A stretch of DNA of 64,000 nt from Streptosporangiaceae bacterium (lineage in GTDB: Bacteria > Actinomycetota > Actinomycetes > Streptosporangiales > Streptosporangiaceae). Where the stretch lies: assembly GCA_019245115.1 (NCBI GenBank), contig JAFARZ010000077.1, positions 1 through 64,000 of the forward strand, given 5' to 3'. Shown piece by piece: positions 34,258-43,849 of the stretch (position 1 is its first letter; each line of letters begins with the position of its first letter). The translations under genes and the position numbers were made by a program. The notes under the pieces were generated by a model. The model worked only from the letters and a program-made list of their open reading frames with translations, was not told the origin of the DNA and ran no database searches.

Positions 34258-36807
34258 TTGTCAGCGAACCTGACCCGGGACGAAGCCCGGGAACGCTCGG
34301 CGCTCATTACGGTCAAGTCATACCAGGTAGACCTTGACCTCACCGGAGGCGACACGACCTTCGGCTCGACGAGCGTGATCCGGTTCGGCTGCACCTCACC
34401 GGGCGCCGCGACGTTCATCGACCTGAACGCCCCGACGGCAAAACGGATCGTCCTCAACGGCGCGCCGGTCGCGCTGGACGCTTTCGACGGGGACCGGGTC
34501 ACGCTGACCGGCCTGGCCGCCGACAATGTGGTGATCGTGGAAGCGGAGTGCGCCTACTCCCGCAGCGGCGAGGGCCTGCACCGGTTCACCGACCCGGCCG
34601 ACGGCCATTCCTACCTCTACTCGGACCTGGAGACGTTCGACGCGCACCGGGTCTATGCCTGTTTCGACCAGCCTGACATGAAGTCCAGCTTCGAGTTCAG
34701 CGTCGCCGCGCCCGCCCAATGGGTGGTGGTCTCCAACATGGCGCCCGACTCTGATGAGGTCCTGCCGGCCGAGGCTGGTCCCGGCGGACGCCATTGGCGG
34801 TTCCCGGCGACGCCGGCGCTGCCGACCTATGTCACGGCCATCGCCGCCGGGCCTTACCACGTGGTGCAGGACGAGCACGATGGTATTCCGCTCGGTATTT
34901 ACTGCCGCCAGTCGCTGGCTCAGTACCTGGACCCCGACGAGATCTTCACCACCACGAAACAGGGATTCGACTTCTTCCACAATTCGTTCGGCATCAAGTA
35001 CCCGTTCGGAAAGTACGATCAGCTCTTCGTGCCCGAATTTAAAGAAGGCGCGATGGAGAACGCCGGAGCGGTCACGATCCTCGAGGACTACATTTTCCGG
35101 TCCCGGGTCACTGATTTTGCCCGGGAGGCGCGCGGCGAAACCATCCTGCATGAGATGGCGCACATGTGGTTTGGTGATCTGGTCACCATGCGCTGGTGGG
35201 ACGATCTGTGGCTGAACGAGTCCTTTGCCACCTGGGCAGGCACGCTCGCCCAGGCCGAGGCCACCCGCTGGACCTCGGCGTGGACAACGTTCGCGCAGCT
35301 CTACAAGGCGTGGGCGTATCGCCAGGATCAGCTGGCCACGACGCACCCCATAGCTGCCGACATCCCCGACATCGAGGCCGTGGAAGTCAATTTCGACGGC
35401 ATCACGTACGCCAAGGGCGCTTCTGTCCTGAAGCAGCTTGTCGCGTACGTCGGGCGGGAGAATTTCCTGGCCGGGGTACGGAAGTATTTCGCCGCCCATG
35501 CTTGGGGTAACGCGACACTCGCCGACCTGCTCGCAGCGCTTGAGGACACGTCAGGCCGCGACCTGGCCACTTGGTCCCGCGAATGGCTGGAAACCGCCGG
35601 GGTGAATACGCTGCGCCCGTCATATACCGTCGATGACGCTGGTCGGTTCACATCATTCGCGGTGCTTCAGGAAGCTCCGGAAACGCAGCCGGTTCTCCGT
35701 TCGCATCGCATCGCCATAGGTCTTTATGAACGAACGGACGGTGGTTTGACGCGCACCCGCAGGCTCGAGGTCGACGTGGCCGGCGAACGCACGGTGCTAC
35801 CCGAGCTGGCCGGACAGCCTCGCCCGGACCTGGTGCTGGTGAACGACGACGACCTCACCTACGCGAAGATCCGGCTCGACGATCACTCGCTGCGGACTCT
35901 GGTCACGTCGATTGGCTCGTTCGCCGAGTCCCTGCCCGCCGCACTGTGCTGGTCGGCCGCCTGGGACATGTGCCGGGACGGCGAGATGGCGGCGCGTGAC
36001 TACGTCCGCCTTGTCTTGTCCGGTGTTTCCTCGGTCGCCGACATCAGCGTGGTGCAGACGCTGCTGCGGCAGGCGAGCATAGCGATACGCCGGTACGCGG
36101 ATCCCGCCTGGCAGGCGACCGGACGAGAGCTCATGGCGCGCGCGCTGCGCCCGCTGGCCGAGTCCGCGCCGCCCGGCTCCGATGAGCAGCTCGCGTACCT
36201 GCGCGCGTTCACCGGGGTGGCCACCACCCCGGACGACCTCGCGTTGCTCGCCGGGCTGCTGGACGGGTCGGTGACGCTCGACGGCCTGACCGTGGACACT
36301 GACCTGCGGTGGACGCTGCTGTGCCGGCTGGTGAGCCGGGGCGTGCTCGGGCCCGCCGACATCGAAGCCGAGCTGACGAAGGATCCCACCGACGCCGGGG
36401 AGAGGCACGCCGCGACCTGCCGCGCCGCGATCCCCACGCCGGAGGCCAAGCAAACGGCCTGGGACTCGATGGTCGGCGGCGAGCTGCCGCTCGCCACCTT
36501 CCGCGCGGTGGAGGCGGGTTTCGTCGACCTGGACCAGGCCAGCCTGATCCATCCGTATCGCGAAGAGTACTTCGCCATCATCGGCCGGATCTGGCGGGAA
36601 TGGTCCTCGGCGATGGCGCAGGATTTCGTCTCCGGACTGTACATGGCGTTCCCGCTCGCCACCGAGACGGTCGCGATGACGGATGCCTACCTGGAGGCGG
36701 AGAACCCGCCCGCCGCCCTGCGCCGCCTGCTCACCGAGGGGCGCGACGACGTGCTGCGGGCCGTGCGTTGCCAGGCCCGCGACCGCCAGGAGTCTGCGTC
36801 AGGCTAG
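34258..36807 (+). CDS. pepN: Aminopeptidase N (M1 family)
   Basis: This 849-residue zinc metallopeptidase removes N-terminal residues from peptides. It has the exopeptidase motif GAMENAG and the zinc site HEMAHMWFGDLVTMRWWDDLWLNE, in which two His and the distal Glu bind zinc and the first Glu is catalytic. A long helical ERAP-like C-terminal domain follows. The TTG at 34258, with GGGGA upstream, starts a protein of normal length; the open frame continues upstream to 34111 but overlaps the divergent gene. Its last nine bases overlap the convergent ParB-like gene. Confidence 0.94.
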   Translation: MSANLTRDEARERSALITVKSYQVDLDLTGGDTTFGSTSVIRFGCTSPGAATFIDLNAPTAKRIVLNGAPVALDAFDGDRVTLTGLAADNVVIVEAECAYSRSGEGLHRFTDPADGHSYLYSDLETFDAHRVYACFDQPDMKSSFEFSVAAPAQWVVVSNMAPDSDEVLPAEAGPGGRHWRFPATPALPTYVTAIAAGPYHVVQDEHDGIPLGIYCRQSLAQYLDPDEIFTTTKQGFDFFHNSFGIKYPFGKYDQLFVPEFKEGAMENAGAVTILEDYIFRSRVTDFAREARGETILHEMAHMWFGDLVTMRWWDDLWLNESFATWAGTLAQAEATRWTSAWTTFAQLYKAWAYRQDQLATTHPIAADIPDIEAVEVNFDGITYAKGASVLKQLVAYVGRENFLAGVRKYFAAHAWGNATLADLLAALEDTSGRDLATWSREWLETAGVNTLRPSYTVDDAGRFTSFAVLQEAPETQPVLRSHRIAIGLYERTDGGLTRTRRLEVDVAGERTVLPELAGQPRPDLVLVNDDDLTYAKIRLDDHSLRTLVTSIGSFAESLPAALCWSAAWDMCRDGEMAARDYVRLVLSGVSSVADISVVQTLLRQASIAIRRYADPAWQATGRELMARALRPLAESAPPGSDEQLAYLRAFTGVATTPDDLALLAGLLDGSVTLDGLTVDTDLRWTLLCRLVSRGVLGPADIEAELTKDPTDAGERHAATCRAAIPTPEAKQTAWDSMVGGELPLATFRAVEAGFVDLDQASLIHPYREEYFAIIGRIWREWSSAMAQDFVSGLYMAFPLATETVAMTDAYLEAENPPAALRRLLTEGRDDVLRAVRCQARDRQESASG

Positions 36808-37167
36808 AACGCAGGGGATGTCGGTGTTCTCGTCTGTCCAGTAGCTGGCGCAGACCCGATGGTAGCCGTCGGCCACGATGAGCGGATGACGGTCGTTGCC
36901 GCGGACCAGCAGGATAGGGGACAACGGCGTGCCGGATGTCACCTTGTGCAGGTCGGACGCGACGTGCTTGTTGTCCTTGCTTAGCAGGGCCAGCTGACTG
37001 GCCCGCAGGATGTCCTTGGCCTTGCGGTGCGTGAGGTCACCCGCCTTTGCCGAGAGTTCCTCCCGGCACCTGGCCGCATCCTCGGGCGACATGATCAGGG
37101 ACAGGTAGTCTTCGGCCGCCTGGTAGTCGTGCTTCTCCGGCGTGGGCAGCCACTTGACCTGGGTCAC
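36799..37167 (-). CDS. Hypothetical ParB/Srx-like small protein
   Basis: The 122-residue protein ends with a segment resembling the ParB/sulfiredoxin fold (SPILLVRG, then HPLIVADGYHRVCASYW), where GYHR corresponds to the nucleotide-binding GxxR motif. The N-terminal half is helical and charged. The GTG start overlaps the proS stop (GTGA), so it is coupled to proS. No function is established; a role in nucleotide binding is inferred from the motif only. Confidence 0.75.
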   Translation of the reverse strand: MTQVKWLPTPEKHDYQAAEDYLSLIMSPEDAARCREELSAKAGDLTHRKAKDILRASQLALLSKDNKHVASDLHKVTSGTPLSPILLVRGNDRHPLIVADGYHRVCASYWTDENTDIPCVLA

Positions 37168-38864
37168 CGGCCGAGCGCTTCCTTGACTCGCATGGCCAGA
37201 TCCGCCAGCGGAACCTGCATGGTGTCTCCGGTAGCGCGATCGGTCACCTCGACGTTGCCGCTGGCCAGGGCGCGCTTGCCGACCGTCACCCGGAACGGGA
37301 TGCCGACCAGTTCGGTGTCGCTGAACTTCACGCCGGCCCGCACCGGACGATCGTCCACGATTACCTCGACGCCGACGTCGAGCAGCGCCTGGTAGGCCCG
37401 CTCCCCCGCCCCGGCGATCGTCTCGTCGTCCTGCTGCGCGATCACCACCACGGCCTCGAACGGCGCGACGGCGACCGGCCAGACAATGCCGCGCCCATCG
37501 TGGTGGACCTCGATGATCGTGGCCATGGCGCGCTCGACACCGATGCCGTACGAACCCATGATCGGTTTGACCGGCTTGCCGTCCGGACCCGACACCCGGA
37601 TGTCCATGGCGTCGGAGTACTTGTAGCCCAGTTTGAAGATGTGGCCGACCTCGATGCCGCGCTCGACGTCCAGCTCATGACCGCATTGGATACACGGCTC
37701 GCCGGGCTGCGCCTGGCGCAGGTCAGCCCACTGGGAGCTCGTGATGTCACGCTCGACATCGACGCCGCGCAAGTGGGTATCGTCGACGTTGGCCCCGGTG
37801 AACATGCCGCGCCTGCCGCGCAGCGCCTCGTCCGCGATGACCGGATAGTTCCTGACCCCGACCGCGCCCAGGCTCCCGGGAAGCGCGCCGAGCGCGTCCT
37901 GGATCTCGTCCGGCTGGGCCGGACGGATCGAGGTCGCCTTGGTCGCGTCGGCGAGCTTCTGCTCGTGCAGCGTGTGGTCACCGCGCAGCAGGACCAGGGT
38001 GAGCTTGCCGTCCAGGAAATAGACCAGCGTCTTGATCTGGCGGTCGGCCGGGGCATCGTAGGAGGCGGCCAGGTCCTCAATGGTCCGGACACCGGGTGTC
38101 GGGAACTGCTCCGGCGCGGGAAGCAGCCCGGTGTCGGTTATCTCCGCCAGCCGCGACGTCGCCTTCTCGATGTTCGCCGCGTATCCGCAGTTCGGGCAGT
38201 GAATGATCAGATCCTCACCGCTCGGCGAAGGGCAGACGAACTCGATGGAGTCCGAGCCGCCCATCGCGCCGCTGGACGCCTCGACGGGGATGGCGGGGAT
38301 GCCGAGACGCTCGAAGATGCGCACGTAGGCGCCCTTGTGAGCCTGGAACGACACATCAAGCTCGGCCGGGCCAAGGTCAAAGGTGTATGAGTCCTTCATG
38401 GTGAACTCGCGGGTGCGCATCAGGCCGGCCTTCGGCCGCGGCTCGTCGCGCAGCTTGGTCTGGAACTGGTACCAGGCCTGCGGCAGCTCGCGGTAAGAAC
38501 TCAGCTCCGTGGCCAGGGTCGCGACGATCTCCTCGTGGGTCATGCCGAGGGCAAGTTCGGCGCCCTTGCGGTCCCGGAGCCGGAACATCTCCTCGCCCAT
38601 CAGCTCCCAGCGGCCGCTGCGCTGCCATATCTCGGCCGGGTGCATGACCGGCATGAGGATTTCCTGCGCGCCGATGCGGTCCATCTCCTCGCGGATGATG
38701 CTGATGACCTTCAGCCGCACGCGCTGGCCCAGCGGCAGCAACGAGTAATGCCCGGCCATCAGCTGGCGGACATAACCCGCCCGAAGCAGCAGGCGATGGC
38801 TGGGCGCCCCGGCGTCGGCCGGGTCGTCACGCAGCGTGGGGATATGCATCTTGGACCAGCGCAT
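37164..38864 (-). CDS. proS: Prolyl-tRNA synthetase
   Basis: This 566-residue class II aminoacyl-tRNA synthetase charges tRNA-Pro. It has motif 1 (IREEMDRIGAQEILMPVMHP), motif 2 (TKLRDEPRPKAGLMRTREFTMKD), motif 3 (GSYGIGVERAMATIIE) and a YbaK-like editing insertion in the middle (residues about 225-390), the bacterial-type layout. The C-terminal anticodon-binding domain carries VIVDDR and GIPFRVTVGKRAL. Confidence 0.96.
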   Translation of the reverse strand: MRWSKMHIPTLRDDPADAGAPSHRLLLRAGYVRQLMAGHYSLLPLGQRVRLKVISIIREEMDRIGAQEILMPVMHPAEIWQRSGRWELMGEEMFRLRDRKGAELALGMTHEEIVATLATELSSYRELPQAWYQFQTKLRDEPRPKAGLMRTREFTMKDSYTFDLGPAELDVSFQAHKGAYVRIFERLGIPAIPVEASSGAMGGSDSIEFVCPSPSGEDLIIHCPNCGYAANIEKATSRLAEITDTGLLPAPEQFPTPGVRTIEDLAASYDAPADRQIKTLVYFLDGKLTLVLLRGDHTLHEQKLADATKATSIRPAQPDEIQDALGALPGSLGAVGVRNYPVIADEALRGRRGMFTGANVDDTHLRGVDVERDITSSQWADLRQAQPGEPCIQCGHELDVERGIEVGHIFKLGYKYSDAMDIRVSGPDGKPVKPIMGSYGIGVERAMATIIEVHHDGRGIVWPVAVAPFEAVVVIAQQDDETIAGAGERAYQALLDVGVEVIVDDRPVRAGVKFSDTELVGIPFRVTVGKRALASGNVEVTDRATGDTMQVPLADLAMRVKEALGR

Positions 38865-38885
38865 GGCCCCGAAGTCTACTGCTTT

Positions 38886-39590
38886 CTACGCTGTGCAGAT
38901 GAGCTCGGGAAGGTCGGCCAGGCTCGTGATGTGTGAGTGGTCTGCTGGAGCCGGGCAGAATCCGTAGGGGTCGAGGTGGACCGGCCGGATGCCCGCCGCG
39001 CGCGCGCCGGCCACGTCGTAGCGCAGGCTGTCGCCGACGTGCAGGACTGTCTCGTCGGCGGGCACGCCGAGCCGCTCGAGCGCGATGCGGAAGATCCCCG
39101 GATCGGGCTTGGCGATGCCCACCACGGCCGAATCCAGTACGACGCCGACCCGGACGCCTGCCCCGTCATCCACCGAGCAGACGCCGAGGCGGTGCAGTTC
39201 GGCCTGCACCGTGCCGTCGGAGTTGGACACCACACCGAGCGGAAGGCCGAGCGTGGCGATGGCGCGCAGATCCTCCGCCACCTGGGGCCCGACGTCGGTC
39301 CAGCCGAAGCTCACGATGGCCAGCGACATCTCTTTGGCCAGCCTCTCGCACGAGCCATCGGCCACGCCGCAGGCGGTGACGTACTCGACGAGGTAGTCGC
39401 GCCACCAGGTGTCTGGCTGCGGTTCCGGACCATCCAGCCGGTCCTGGACCGACATCGCCCGGTAGTGCGCACGGCGGAGAGTGTCCATATCGGGCGTAAC
39501 GCCCGCCGAAAGCAGCGGCGGGAGCATCACATCCGACTGCGGGAAGACCAGCACTCCCCCGGCATCCAGCAGGATCGCGCTAACCGTCAC
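38886..39590 (-). CDS. HAD-superfamily hydrolase
   Basis: The protein of about 234 residues has the four HAD motifs: LLDAGGVL (one Asp, with Ala in place of the usual Phe/Leu), VVSNSDG, AKPDPGIF and HVGDSLRYDVAGA. Motif I is DAGGV rather than DxDxT, so the general acid Asp is missing, as in some dehalogenase-like members. The GTG at 39590 is preferred over ATG 39620 because TATAGT lies six bases upstream, which suggests a leaderless message. The substrate is unknown, probably a small phosphate ester. Confidence 0.87.
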   Translation of the reverse strand: MTVSAILLDAGGVLVFPQSDVMLPPLLSAGVTPDMDTLRRAHYRAMSVQDRLDGPEPQPDTWWRDYLVEYVTACGVADGSCERLAKEMSLAIVSFGWTDVGPQVAEDLRAIATLGLPLGVVSNSDGTVQAELHRLGVCSVDDGAGVRVGVVLDSAVVGIAKPDPGIFRIALERLGVPADETVLHVGDSLRYDVAGARAAGIRPVHLDPYGFCPAPADHSHITSLADLPELICTA

Positions 39591-39609
39591 GTCTGCACTA
39601 TATGTGCAG
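39591..39609 (-). promoter_or_regulatory. -10 box and palindrome just upstream of the HAD gene
   Basis: On the minus strand TATAGT lies at 39602-39597, six bases before the GTG at 39590. This places the likely transcription start at or next to the start codon. The same bases form the palindrome TGCAC-TATAT-GTGCA on the plus strand, so a repressor could sit on the -10 box. No clear -35 element is visible. Confidence 0.45.
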
Positions 39610-39629
39610 GCCGCTCCCATGGAAGTTTG

Positions 39630-39685
39630 GAGCCTCCCGGAAGGAAGGGCGCCGGAAACCGACGCCTAACCTTCCACAGGACCCC
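39630..39685 (+). repeat. Dispersed hairpin repeat (copy 4, degenerate)
   Basis: The sequence GGAGCCTCCCGGAAGGAAGGGCGCCGG, a short loop and CCGACGCCTAACCTTCC, followed by GACCCC, is a decayed form of the hairpin at 13768. Pairing in the right arm is partly lost. It lies between the ends of the amidase and the start of the HAD gene, both on the minus strand. Confidence 0.6.
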
Positions 39686-39740
39686 AAATTCCCGCAAGCC
39701 CCAGCCCGCGAACCGGACACATCATGAAATGTCGGGCAGG

Positions 39741-39905
39741 GGACGGGAGCTGGGGGCGGACGGGACGGGTGAAGGGGGAACGGACGGGAGCTGGGGGCGG
39801 ACGGGACGGGTGAAGGGGGGGTGAGGAGAGAGGGAGCGGATGGTGGGGCGGTTTAGGGGGTGGTGGGAGGCGGGGCTTTGGGGCATGTGGGGGTGCGGGT
39901 GTTGG
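39741..39905 (+). repeat. G-rich tract with a 42-bp tandem duplication
   Basis: About 165 bases of the plus strand are dominated by G runs. A unit beginning GGACGGGAGCTGGGGGCGGA occurs at 39741 and again at 39783. Many GGG and GGGG runs follow. The strand asymmetry and run spacing would allow G-quadruplex formation in plus-strand DNA. The tract lies just past the end of the minus-strand amidase gene; no convincing gene is present in 39591-39944. Confidence 0.7.
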
Positions 39906-39944
39906 AGGGGATGCCACAATACGTTCGTGGTAAATGAGGTTTTC

Positions 39945-41369
39945 TTACCAGAGGGGGGGATGCCGGTCCTTCCAGGGGCGGGCGTCTTCGAGCTGCGCGG
40001 ACAGCGAGATGAGGGTGCCTTCGTCGCCCATCCGGCCGGCGAGCATCACGCCGATTGGCAGGCCGTCGGAGTTCCAGTACAGCGGCACGTTCACGGCGGG
40101 CTGGCCGGACACGTTGTACAGCGCGGTGAACGGCGTGAAACGCTTCTGCCGCTCGAAGTTCTCGCTCGGCTCAACCTCGTCGAAGTAACCAACCGGAACG
40201 GGCGGCTGGGCGAGCGTCGGCGTGAGGATGGCGTCGTATGCGTTGAGCATGCCCAGCGCGCCCCGGGTGACCGCCTGGAGGTAGGCCTGCGCGAAGATCA
40301 GATCCTGGGCACCGGTGGCCCTGCCGCGCTCACGCAGGTAGCGAGTCAGCGGCAGAAGCAGCTCCTCGGAACCCGGGTCGACCGGCGCGAGCGTCGCGTA
40401 CGCATACCAGATCGTCTCGAAGAACGGCACCACGTCCGCGCCCATCGGCATCGCGATGTCCTCGATCTCGTGTCCGAGGCTGGACAGCAGGCGGCTGGCA
40501 TCCTCGTACGCCGCGACGCAATCCTCATGGACGGTTGCGCCGTCGACCGGACTCTGCATCGTACGGCCGATCCGGAGGCGCCCGGGTGCGCGGCGGGCGT
40601 ATCCGAGGAACGTCTCGCCAGGGGGCAGCGGCGGCTGGGTGTACATGTCACCGGGATAGTTACCGGACATGATGTCCAGCAGCAGCGCCGCGTCGGCCAC
40701 CGTGCGGGCGAGGGGCCCGTTGACGCCGAGTCCGGCGAGGTCCGGCATGAGCGGGCCTTCGGAGATGCGGCCCCGGGATGGCTTGATGCCAAACAGGCCG
40801 CACACGCTGGACGGAATGCGGATCGATCCGCCGCCGTCGCTGCCCTGGGCGGCCGGTGCCAGGCCGGACGCCACAGCGGCGGCCGCTCCCCCGCTCGACC
40901 CGCCGGCCGACCGGCTGAGGTCCCATGGCGTCCGGGCCGGCGGCCCTATGCTGGTTTCGGTGTAGCACGGCAGCCCGAACTCCGGAGTGGCGGTCTTGCC
41001 GAGCATGACCGAACCAGCGTCCCTGAGGCGGGTGACGACATGGTCATCGGTGACCGGGACATTGTCCTTGAAAGCCAGCGAACCCAGAGTCTGCCGGACA
41101 CCCGCGACCATATTGAGATCCTTGATCGGGATGGGTACCCCGGCCAACGGCGGTAGCTGCGTGGCATCATGGGCGCTTGTGACAATCTTCTCAGCGGCGC
41201 GTGCTTGCTCTACGGCGAGTTCGTCGCTGATCGTATAGAAGGCGCCGATCTGATCGTTGATTTCGTGCGCTCGTCGCAGATAGTGATCGGTAACTGAGAC
41301 CGGCGAGACCTCGCGGTTGCGGATGGCCGCGGCCAGCTCAATCATTCCCAGCTCGTGAATCTTTGCCAT
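39945..41369 (-). CDS. Amidase (amidase signature family)
   Basis: This 474-residue amidase-signature hydrolase has the Lys-Ser-Ser triad: Lys in PIPIKDLN, the cis-Ser in GSDGGGSIRIPSS and the nucleophile Ser in the same segment, preceded by SAGGSSGGAAAAVASG. The family hydrolyses amides from aryl amides to nylon oligomers; the substrate here is not predictable. ATG 41369 (MAKIHELGMIELA) is chosen; the open frame extends to 41480 but that part is made of a direct repeat. Confidence 0.9.
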   Translation of the reverse strand: MAKIHELGMIELAAAIRNREVSPVSVTDHYLRRAHEINDQIGAFYTISDELAVEQARAAEKIVTSAHDATQLPPLAGVPIPIKDLNMVAGVRQTLGSLAFKDNVPVTDDHVVTRLRDAGSVMLGKTATPEFGLPCYTETSIGPPARTPWDLSRSAGGSSGGAAAAVASGLAPAAQGSDGGGSIRIPSSVCGLFGIKPSRGRISEGPLMPDLAGLGVNGPLARTVADAALLLDIMSGNYPGDMYTQPPLPPGETFLGYARRAPGRLRIGRTMQSPVDGATVHEDCVAAYEDASRLLSSLGHEIEDIAMPMGADVVPFFETIWYAYATLAPVDPGSEELLLPLTRYLRERGRATGAQDLIFAQAYLQAVTRGALGMLNAYDAILTPTLAQPPVPVGYFDEVEPSENFERQKRFTPFTALYNVSGQPAVNVPLYWNSDGLPIGVMLAGRMGDEGTLISLSAQLEDARPWKDRHPPLW

Positions 41370-41402
41370 GTTACCGAATGGTAGACCAGGAAAGGGTTGG
41401 GC

Positions 41403-41437
41403 GTTTAGTACGGTTCGAGGGTTGTTTAGTACGGTTC
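41403..41437 (-). promoter_or_regulatory. Direct repeat GAACCGTACTAAAC upstream of the amidase
   Basis: GTTTAGTACGGTTC occurs at 41403-41416 and again at 41424-41437, a 21-base period. Read on the minus strand, each repeat (GAACCGTACTAAAC) contains TACTAA, which resembles a -10 box. The repeats lie 34-68 bases upstream of the amidase ATG. They could be tandem operator half-sites on one face of the helix or duplicated promoters. Confidence 0.45.
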
Positions 41438-41591
41438 TCGGGTTACATGTCCTGGATAAACCGGTAGTCATAGGGGACAATCAAGTCAGAGGTCGCGCGG
41501 AAAGTGGCTGTCCTGGCCGTGCGAGCTTCTGGCGACGGTGCTATGCGATAAGTCCACAGACAGTTACGCTGAGGTAGTGGGTGAGAGCCGA

Positions 41592-42830
41592 ATGGCGTGG
41601 CCGAAGCTGAGAAACCGGAGATCGCCAGCGCCGCTGGTGAGTATCGCCGAGCGCCGCGGCACGCCCAGATCGGGTGGCGGCGGGCCTGGGCCGACGGGAG
41701 CAGGCGGCGCGTCCGGGCCGGCCGGAGCAGGCGGAGCGCCCGGGGCGGCAGGAGCCGGGCCCGCTCGGTGGCCGGGTGTAGTACCCCCGCCGCGAGGGCA
41801 GCAGTTCCCCGATGGAGGATGGCCGGGCACGGATCAGCAGGGGCGGGACGCTGCGGGGCGGGGCCCCGCGGGAGGAGATCAGCCGAGCATGAACGACGAC
41901 ATGTCGTTCCTGAACTGGGCACCGTCAGACGAAGACCCGCAGGACGACAGGAGCGCCGCCGGCAGCGGCCCTAGCGTCGGCGTAGGGACATGGACGGAGA
42001 CCGGCGAGCCGGTGGTCAAGCCGGTCGAGGCGACCGACGTCCCGCCGCGCAAGGAGGGCATCGGGCATCGCCTGGGGCGACTGGACCACATCTTCGGCGA
42101 CACACGGATGGGCGCATGGCGCCGGCGTGCCGTCATGGCGGTGGTGGTCGGGCTGGTGTTCACGATCCTGCTGGACTGGCGCGTCGGGCTGACGCTGGCG
42201 GTGGTAGTCGCCATCGCGGACACCATCTACCGGTCCAGGAGGGTGGCCGCGCCGCGGGCGGGAATGCGCGTGACCAAGGCGCAGAAGCAGACGCAGCGGC
42301 AACTGGGCAAGCTGGAGAGATCGGGTTACCGCGCGCTGCACTACCGCGCCATCCCGAACAGCGAGGACTACATCGACCATCTCGTGGTCGGCCCGGCCGG
42401 TGTGTTCTCCATCGACTCGGAGGCGTGGAACAAGAAGCTGCCCGTGCGGACGAAGAACGCACGGCAGCTGTGGGTCGGGCCGGAAAGCAAGAAGGAGCGG
42501 CTCGAGCACGCCCGGTGGGAGGCCGGGCAGGCGTCTGACCTCCTGACCAGGCAGGCGGACCGGCAGCTGCTGAGCGGCCTGCCCAGCGGGACGGTAGAGG
42601 TCCGGCCGGCGATGGCCGTGTACGGTCCTAAGATCCCGTGGGACGTGGCCACGATCAGGGACGTCGACGTGTTCAGCGGCGGACGGCTGCGCAACTACCT
42701 GCGCCGCTATGTGCGGCAGAACCACGCCCGGCCGCTCAACCCGACGCAGATCGAGCAGATCTACCAGGCCGCGCACCTGGCTTTCCCGGATCAGGACCCG
42801 GGGATGCCCGCGGCCCGTTCCACCAGCTAG
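41592..42830 (+). CDS. NERD-domain membrane protein
   Basis: The 412-residue protein starts with about 150 Gly/Pro/Ala-rich, probably disordered residues. Two membrane helices follow ([16 protein letters not shown] and [15 protein letters not shown], about residues 180-215). A cytoplasmic NERD (nuclease-related) domain comes next, with [31 protein letters not shown] and a Lys-rich segment. NERD domains are thought to be restriction-like nucleases, but the full catalytic set is not obvious here. ATG 41592 is preferred over the open frame start at 41538. Confidence 0.78.
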   Translation: MAWPKLRNRRSPAPLVSIAERRGTPRSGGGGPGPTGAGGASGPAGAGGAPGAAGAGPARWPGVVPPPRGQQFPDGGWPGTDQQGRDAAGRGPAGGDQPSMNDDMSFLNWAPSDEDPQDDRSAAGSGPSVGVGTWTETGEPVVKPVEATDVPPRKEGIGHRLGRLDHIFGDTRMGAWRRRAVMAVVVGLVFTILLDWRVGLTLAVVVAIADTIYRSRRVAAPRAGMRVTKAQKQTQRQLGKLERSGYRALHYRAIPNSEDYIDHLVVGPAGVFSIDSEAWNKKLPVRTKNARQLWVGPESKKERLEHARWEAGQASDLLTRQADRQLLSGLPSGTVEVRPAMAVYGPKIPWDVATIRDVDVFSGGRLRNYLRRYVRQNHARPLNPTQIEQIYQAAHLAFPDQDPGMPAARSTS

Positions 42831-42903
42831 CCGTCACGGCGGGCTGTCCCACTCGGTAGGCTGGAACGCTATTACACCAGCCCTTCTGAAGGTGGGATCG
42901 GTC

Positions 42904-43836
42904 ATGCCGCCGCTCAGGTCCCGGACGGTTACGCACGGCAGGAACATGGCCGGGCCGGGGCACGTGCATTTGCGGGAAGTCGGCCAGGTGGTCGCCGACG
43001 CGGTGCGGGCCGCGGGAGCCCGCCGACGCCATGATCTGCATCTCGAACTGCGACAAGATCACGCCAGGCATGCTGATCGCGACCATGCGGCTGAACATCC
43101 CTACCGTTTTCGTGTCGGGCGGCCCGATGGAGGCGGGGGTACCGTCTTCGCCAGGCACCGCAAAGCTGGACCTGATCGATCCGATGATCGCGTCGGCGGA
43201 TCCTTCGGTGCCGGACTCGGACCTGCTGGCCATGGAAGAAGCCGCGTGCCCGACGCGCGGGTCATGCTCGGGCATGTTCACGGCCAACTCGATGAACTGC
43301 CCGAAGAGCTGTGGCAGTTCTCCGGCCCGGCCGTGGTGTTCGAGAGCCAGGAGGACGCGGTTGAGGGCATCCTCGGCGGCCAGGTGACGGCTGGCGACAT
43401 CGTGATCATCCGCTACGAGGGACCCCGTGGCGGCCCCGGCATGCAGGAGATGCTGTACCCGACCAGTTTCCTCAAGGGCAAAGGGCTGGGCCGGAGCTGC
43501 GCGCTGATCACTGACGGCCGGTTCTCCGGCGGGACTTCGGGCCTTTCGGTGTGCCATGTCGCGCCGGAGGCGGCGGCGGGCGGTGCGATCGCTTTGGTGT
43601 CGTCTGGAGACACGCTAGTCATCGATATTCCTCGGCGGACGCTGTCGCTGGCGGTTCCGGCCGATACTCTGACCGCGCGGCGGTCGGAACTGCTGGCTAC
43701 GCTCGGCTCCTACCGGCCCGTGGCCAGGCAGCGGCCGGTCAGCGTCGCGCTGCAGATCTACGCCGCGATGGCCACATCCGCCTCGACCGGGGCCGCGCGA
43801 GATATCAGCCAGATCACCATCGCTGGAGGTTCGTAA
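42904..43836 (+). pseudogene. ilvD: Broken dihydroxy-acid dehydratase gene
   Basis: IlvD makes 2-oxo acids for branched-chain amino acid synthesis and is normally about 560-615 residues. Here about 310 codons remain. The start ([17 protein letters not shown]) jumps to a [19 protein letters not shown] segment. The following part ([34 protein letters not shown], which hold cluster cysteines) is in the +1 frame (about 43030-43300). The frame then returns at [21 protein letters not shown] and continues to a normal C-terminus. At least two internal deletions and two frame changes are needed. The outer frame happens to stay open, but the product cannot be an active dehydratase. A functional ilvD is expected elsewhere. 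Confidence 0.88.
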
Positions 43837-43849
43837 CCTGTCCGGTTCC

